From the NCBI GenBank assembly GCA_963797255.1, contig CAWCOV010000021.1, positions 248,001 to 312,000 on the forward strand: a DNA stretch of 64,000 bases, in the 5' to 3' direction. Positions 62,444 to 64,000 of this stretch are shown in pieces. The notes beneath the pieces were generated by a model that was not told the DNA's origin, searched no databases, and worked only from the letters and a program-made list of their open reading frames with translations. The DNA is from JANXZS01 sp963797255. Lineage in GTDB: Bacteria > Acidobacteriota > Terriglobia > Terriglobales > Acidobacteriaceae. Position numbers and translations under genes: made by a program. Within the stretch, counting starts at the first letter, position 1, and every line of letters begins with the position of its first letter.

Positions 62444-63409
62444 ATGCTCGAAACCCCACCAAAACTTGCCTCCCGCCGGCTGGCGATCCCGTTCGCCTTC
62501 GCCTGCGTATATATCTTTTGGGGTTCCACTTACATTGCAATCAAGATAGGCGGCGAATACCTCCCCGCTCTGCTGCTTGCCGGTGTCCGCTTCCTCATCT
62601 CGGGGATGCTGATGCTTGGTTACTGCCGACTCCGTGGTCTGCGCCTCATTTGGAATCGACGTCAGATGGCGTGGCTGGCGCTTTTCGGGATTCTGCTTCT
62701 TGGAGCGGGGAATGTCGGGCTGATCTGGGCTGAGAAGTTCCTCGCTACCGGCCTGGCCTCACTCCTCGTCGCAATTGTGCCGCTCTATGTCGCGCTGATT
62801 GAATACTTTCTGCCGGATGGGGAGCCGTTACCCGCCCGCGGATGGCTGGGACTTTTCATCGGCTCCGTCGGGCTTTTTGCGCTCCTCTGGCCCAGCATTC
62901 ATAAGGGAATATCGGGAGAGATGCAGCGCATTCTCGCCGCTGCCGCGTTGTTGGGCGGTGCGCTTTGCTGGACCGTAGGCTCGGTAATTTCCCGCCGGGT
63001 ACGTCTGCCGGTAAACGCCTTTGTCGCCGCAGGATGGCAAATGTTGTTTGCCGGAATCTTCAATGCAACTCTTGCCACCATGTTTGGCGAGTGGCGCGAT
63101 GCTCATTGGACCGGGAGCGCCGTCGGAGCAATCGCCTATCTGGTCACTTTTGGATCGCTCGTCGGCTTCACGGCATACATCTGGCTGCTGGAACACGTTC
63201 CTGTGGCGAAGGTCGCCACTTACGCATACGTCAATCCGCTGGTAGCCGTGGCGCTCGGAGCGTTGATCCTGGGCGAGAGGCTTGAATCCAGCGAATACAT
63301 CGGCATGGTGTCAGTCATCTTTGCCGTGTTTCTCGTGACGTCCTCACACGTCGGCAAGGAAGTCGTCTCATTGGGAGAAGAGCCGGTAGCAGTGGAGAGC
63401 GATGTGTAG
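62444..63409 (+). CDS. EamA/DMT-family exporter (YedA-like)
   Basis: 321 residues with ten membrane spans in two EamA repeats. Marks are FAFACVYIFWGSTYIAIKIGGEYLPALLLAGVRFLISG, LWAEKFLATGLASLLVAIVPLYVALIEYF (allowing for the real reading IWAEKF), and in repeat 2 GSLVGFTAYIWLLEHVPVAKVATYAYVNPLVAVALGALILGERL. The pattern is that of YedA/RhaT-type metabolite exporters. The substrate is unknown; amino acids or aromatic compounds are common. It is convergent with the DUF4337 gene. Confidence 0.88.
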   Translation: MLETPPKLASRRLAIPFAFACVYIFWGSTYIAIKIGGEYLPALLLAGVRFLISGMLMLGYCRLRGLRLIWNRRQMAWLALFGILLLGAGNVGLIWAEKFLATGLASLLVAIVPLYVALIEYFLPDGEPLPARGWLGLFIGSVGLFALLWPSIHKGISGEMQRILAAAALLGGALCWTVGSVISRRVRLPVNAFVAAGWQMLFAGIFNATLATMFGEWRDAHWTGSAVGAIAYLVTFGSLVGFTAYIWLLEHVPVAKVATYAYVNPLVAVALGALILGERLESSEYIGMVSVIFAVFLVTSSHVGKEVVSLGEEPVAVESDV

Positions 63410-63418
63410 CTTTGCCGA

Positions 63419-63964
63419 TTAGTGGACGAGCGCGACTGAGGCCGCACAGATCAATCCAAGCCCGCCCAGTACCCAACCCATGTACATGAAGTTTTGCCTT
63501 CGCGTCAGTAGGGTGATGGAAGTAATGACAAGGGCGATCTCCAGCAAAGCTTCGCCGAGATCGAATCGGCTTGCGCGCCTCTCAATCAGGGCTACTTCAG
63601 CTTCCAATTCGGTTGCTTTCTTCTGTTCTTCCGCCAGATCGTCGTTCCATTTCTCCATATGAGCCTTGTATCCGTCGACCAGCTTCTTTGCGGCGGCCTC
63701 ATCTCGCAGAGCGAGAGCCGAAAGCATATCGACGGCAAGCGAGGTGTCAGACTGACGGATTTTCTTGGCCTGGTAGAGATTCCATTCGTCGCTCGAGCGC
63801 GTTTGTACCAGCCCCGCCTCGGTGTGCGTGCGATGACCCAAAACCGAAGTAAGCGCCACCAGGATGGCGAGAAAGCTCATTGTGAAAGTAGCAGCGCGCA
63901 GTGACCGGTCGTGTGCCGCTTCCTCTGCCTTCTCCTTCAATTCAAAGGCTTCATTTGCTTCCAT
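63419..63964 (-). CDS. DUF4337-family membrane protein
   Basis: 181 residues. The start at 63964 has AGGAG eight bases upstream. The layout is a charged N-terminus, TM1 (ATFTMSFLAILVALTSVL), a long extramembrane helix rich in charge (SDEWNLYQAKKIRQ to EEQKKATELEAEVALIERRA), and two closing TMs (LGEALLEIALVITSITLLT and MYMGWVLGGLGLICAASVAL). This matches DUF4337 proteins, which have no known function. Confidence 0.88.
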   Translation of the reverse strand: MEANEAFELKEKAEEAAHDRSLRAATFTMSFLAILVALTSVLGHRTHTEAGLVQTRSSDEWNLYQAKKIRQSDTSLAVDMLSALALRDEAAAKKLVDGYKAHMEKWNDDLAEEQKKATELEAEVALIERRASRFDLGEALLEIALVITSITLLTRRQNFMYMGWVLGGLGLICAASVALVH

Positions 63965-64000
63965 TTTGAGGGACTCCTAATCGAGAGTCTGAAGTGCAAT

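Noticed and set aside
1..64000. CRISPR arrays, prophage, integrase, transposase or antiphage defence genes
   Set aside because: No evenly spaced short repeats, integrases, capsid or transposase motifs are visible. The only direct repeats are the 20-bp tandem pair and the protein-level anchor-D repeats.

Overview
The window reads as a chromosomal segment of a soil-type Acidobacteriota (Terriglobia-like) genome. The supporting signs are an Oar-like TonB-dependent receptor with an N-terminal carboxypeptidase-regulatory domain and no SusD partner, large secreted proteins with choice-of-anchor-D repeats, a CRTAC1/ASPIC-UnbV protein paired with a TPR protein, and many Tat-exported glycoside hydrolases. 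This assignment is an inference from gene content. No rRNA gene is present to confirm it.

Layout. (1) 1-4131: the end of an unrecognised membrane protein, a secreted TPR protein, a PPOX-family flavoprotein and a DHA2 MFS exporter preceded by a perfect tandem 20-bp duplication. (2) 4787-12831: two large secreted modular proteins that share an anchor-D repeat stalk but end in different modules (a PQQ-like propeller and a clan-A glycosidase), then a 5'-truncated beta-helix protein. (3) 12905-37824: a polysaccharide-utilisation-like region. It holds a GH127-type enzyme, an uncharacterised Tat-exported protein, a three-component sensory system (sugar-binding lipoprotein, histidine kinase, NarL-type regulator), the TonB receptor, the TPR and CRTAC1 pair, an L-arabinose-isomerase-like enzyme, GH51 and GH95 enzymes, an extended SDR and a propeller protein. 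Two LacI-type palindromes lie in its divergent promoter regions. (4) 38036-49761: a tiny charged protein, a six-PAS soluble histidine kinase, and a surface-glycan cluster (four GT2 enzymes, one fused to a methyltransferase, a polysaccharide deacetylase and a polytopic GT39-like protein). (5) 50069-57389: tRNA-Val, a PgsA-like synthase, a small zinc-ribbon protein and a complete isc operon (iscR-iscS-iscU-iscA-hscB-hscA-fdx-iscX) with two copies of an Rrf2-type operator at its promoter. (6) 57415-63964: housekeeping and transport genes (YraN, CDF, CPA1 antiporter, class III aminotransferase, EamA exporter, DUF4337).

How the genes may work together. The middle region is best read as a system that senses and degrades an L-arabinose-containing plant or microbial glycan. 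Tat-exported GH127, GH51 and GH95 enzymes would release arabinose and fucose or galactose units. The TonB receptor would import oligosaccharides. The lipoprotein and kinase would sense sugar outside the inner membrane, and the isomerase and SDR would start sugar metabolism. The isc operon is a self-contained Fe-S assembly unit, probably autoregulated by IscR.

Limits: all family calls come from reading motifs, and no database search was run. Start codons were chosen from ribosome-binding sites and signal peptides, and alternatives are given where they matter.
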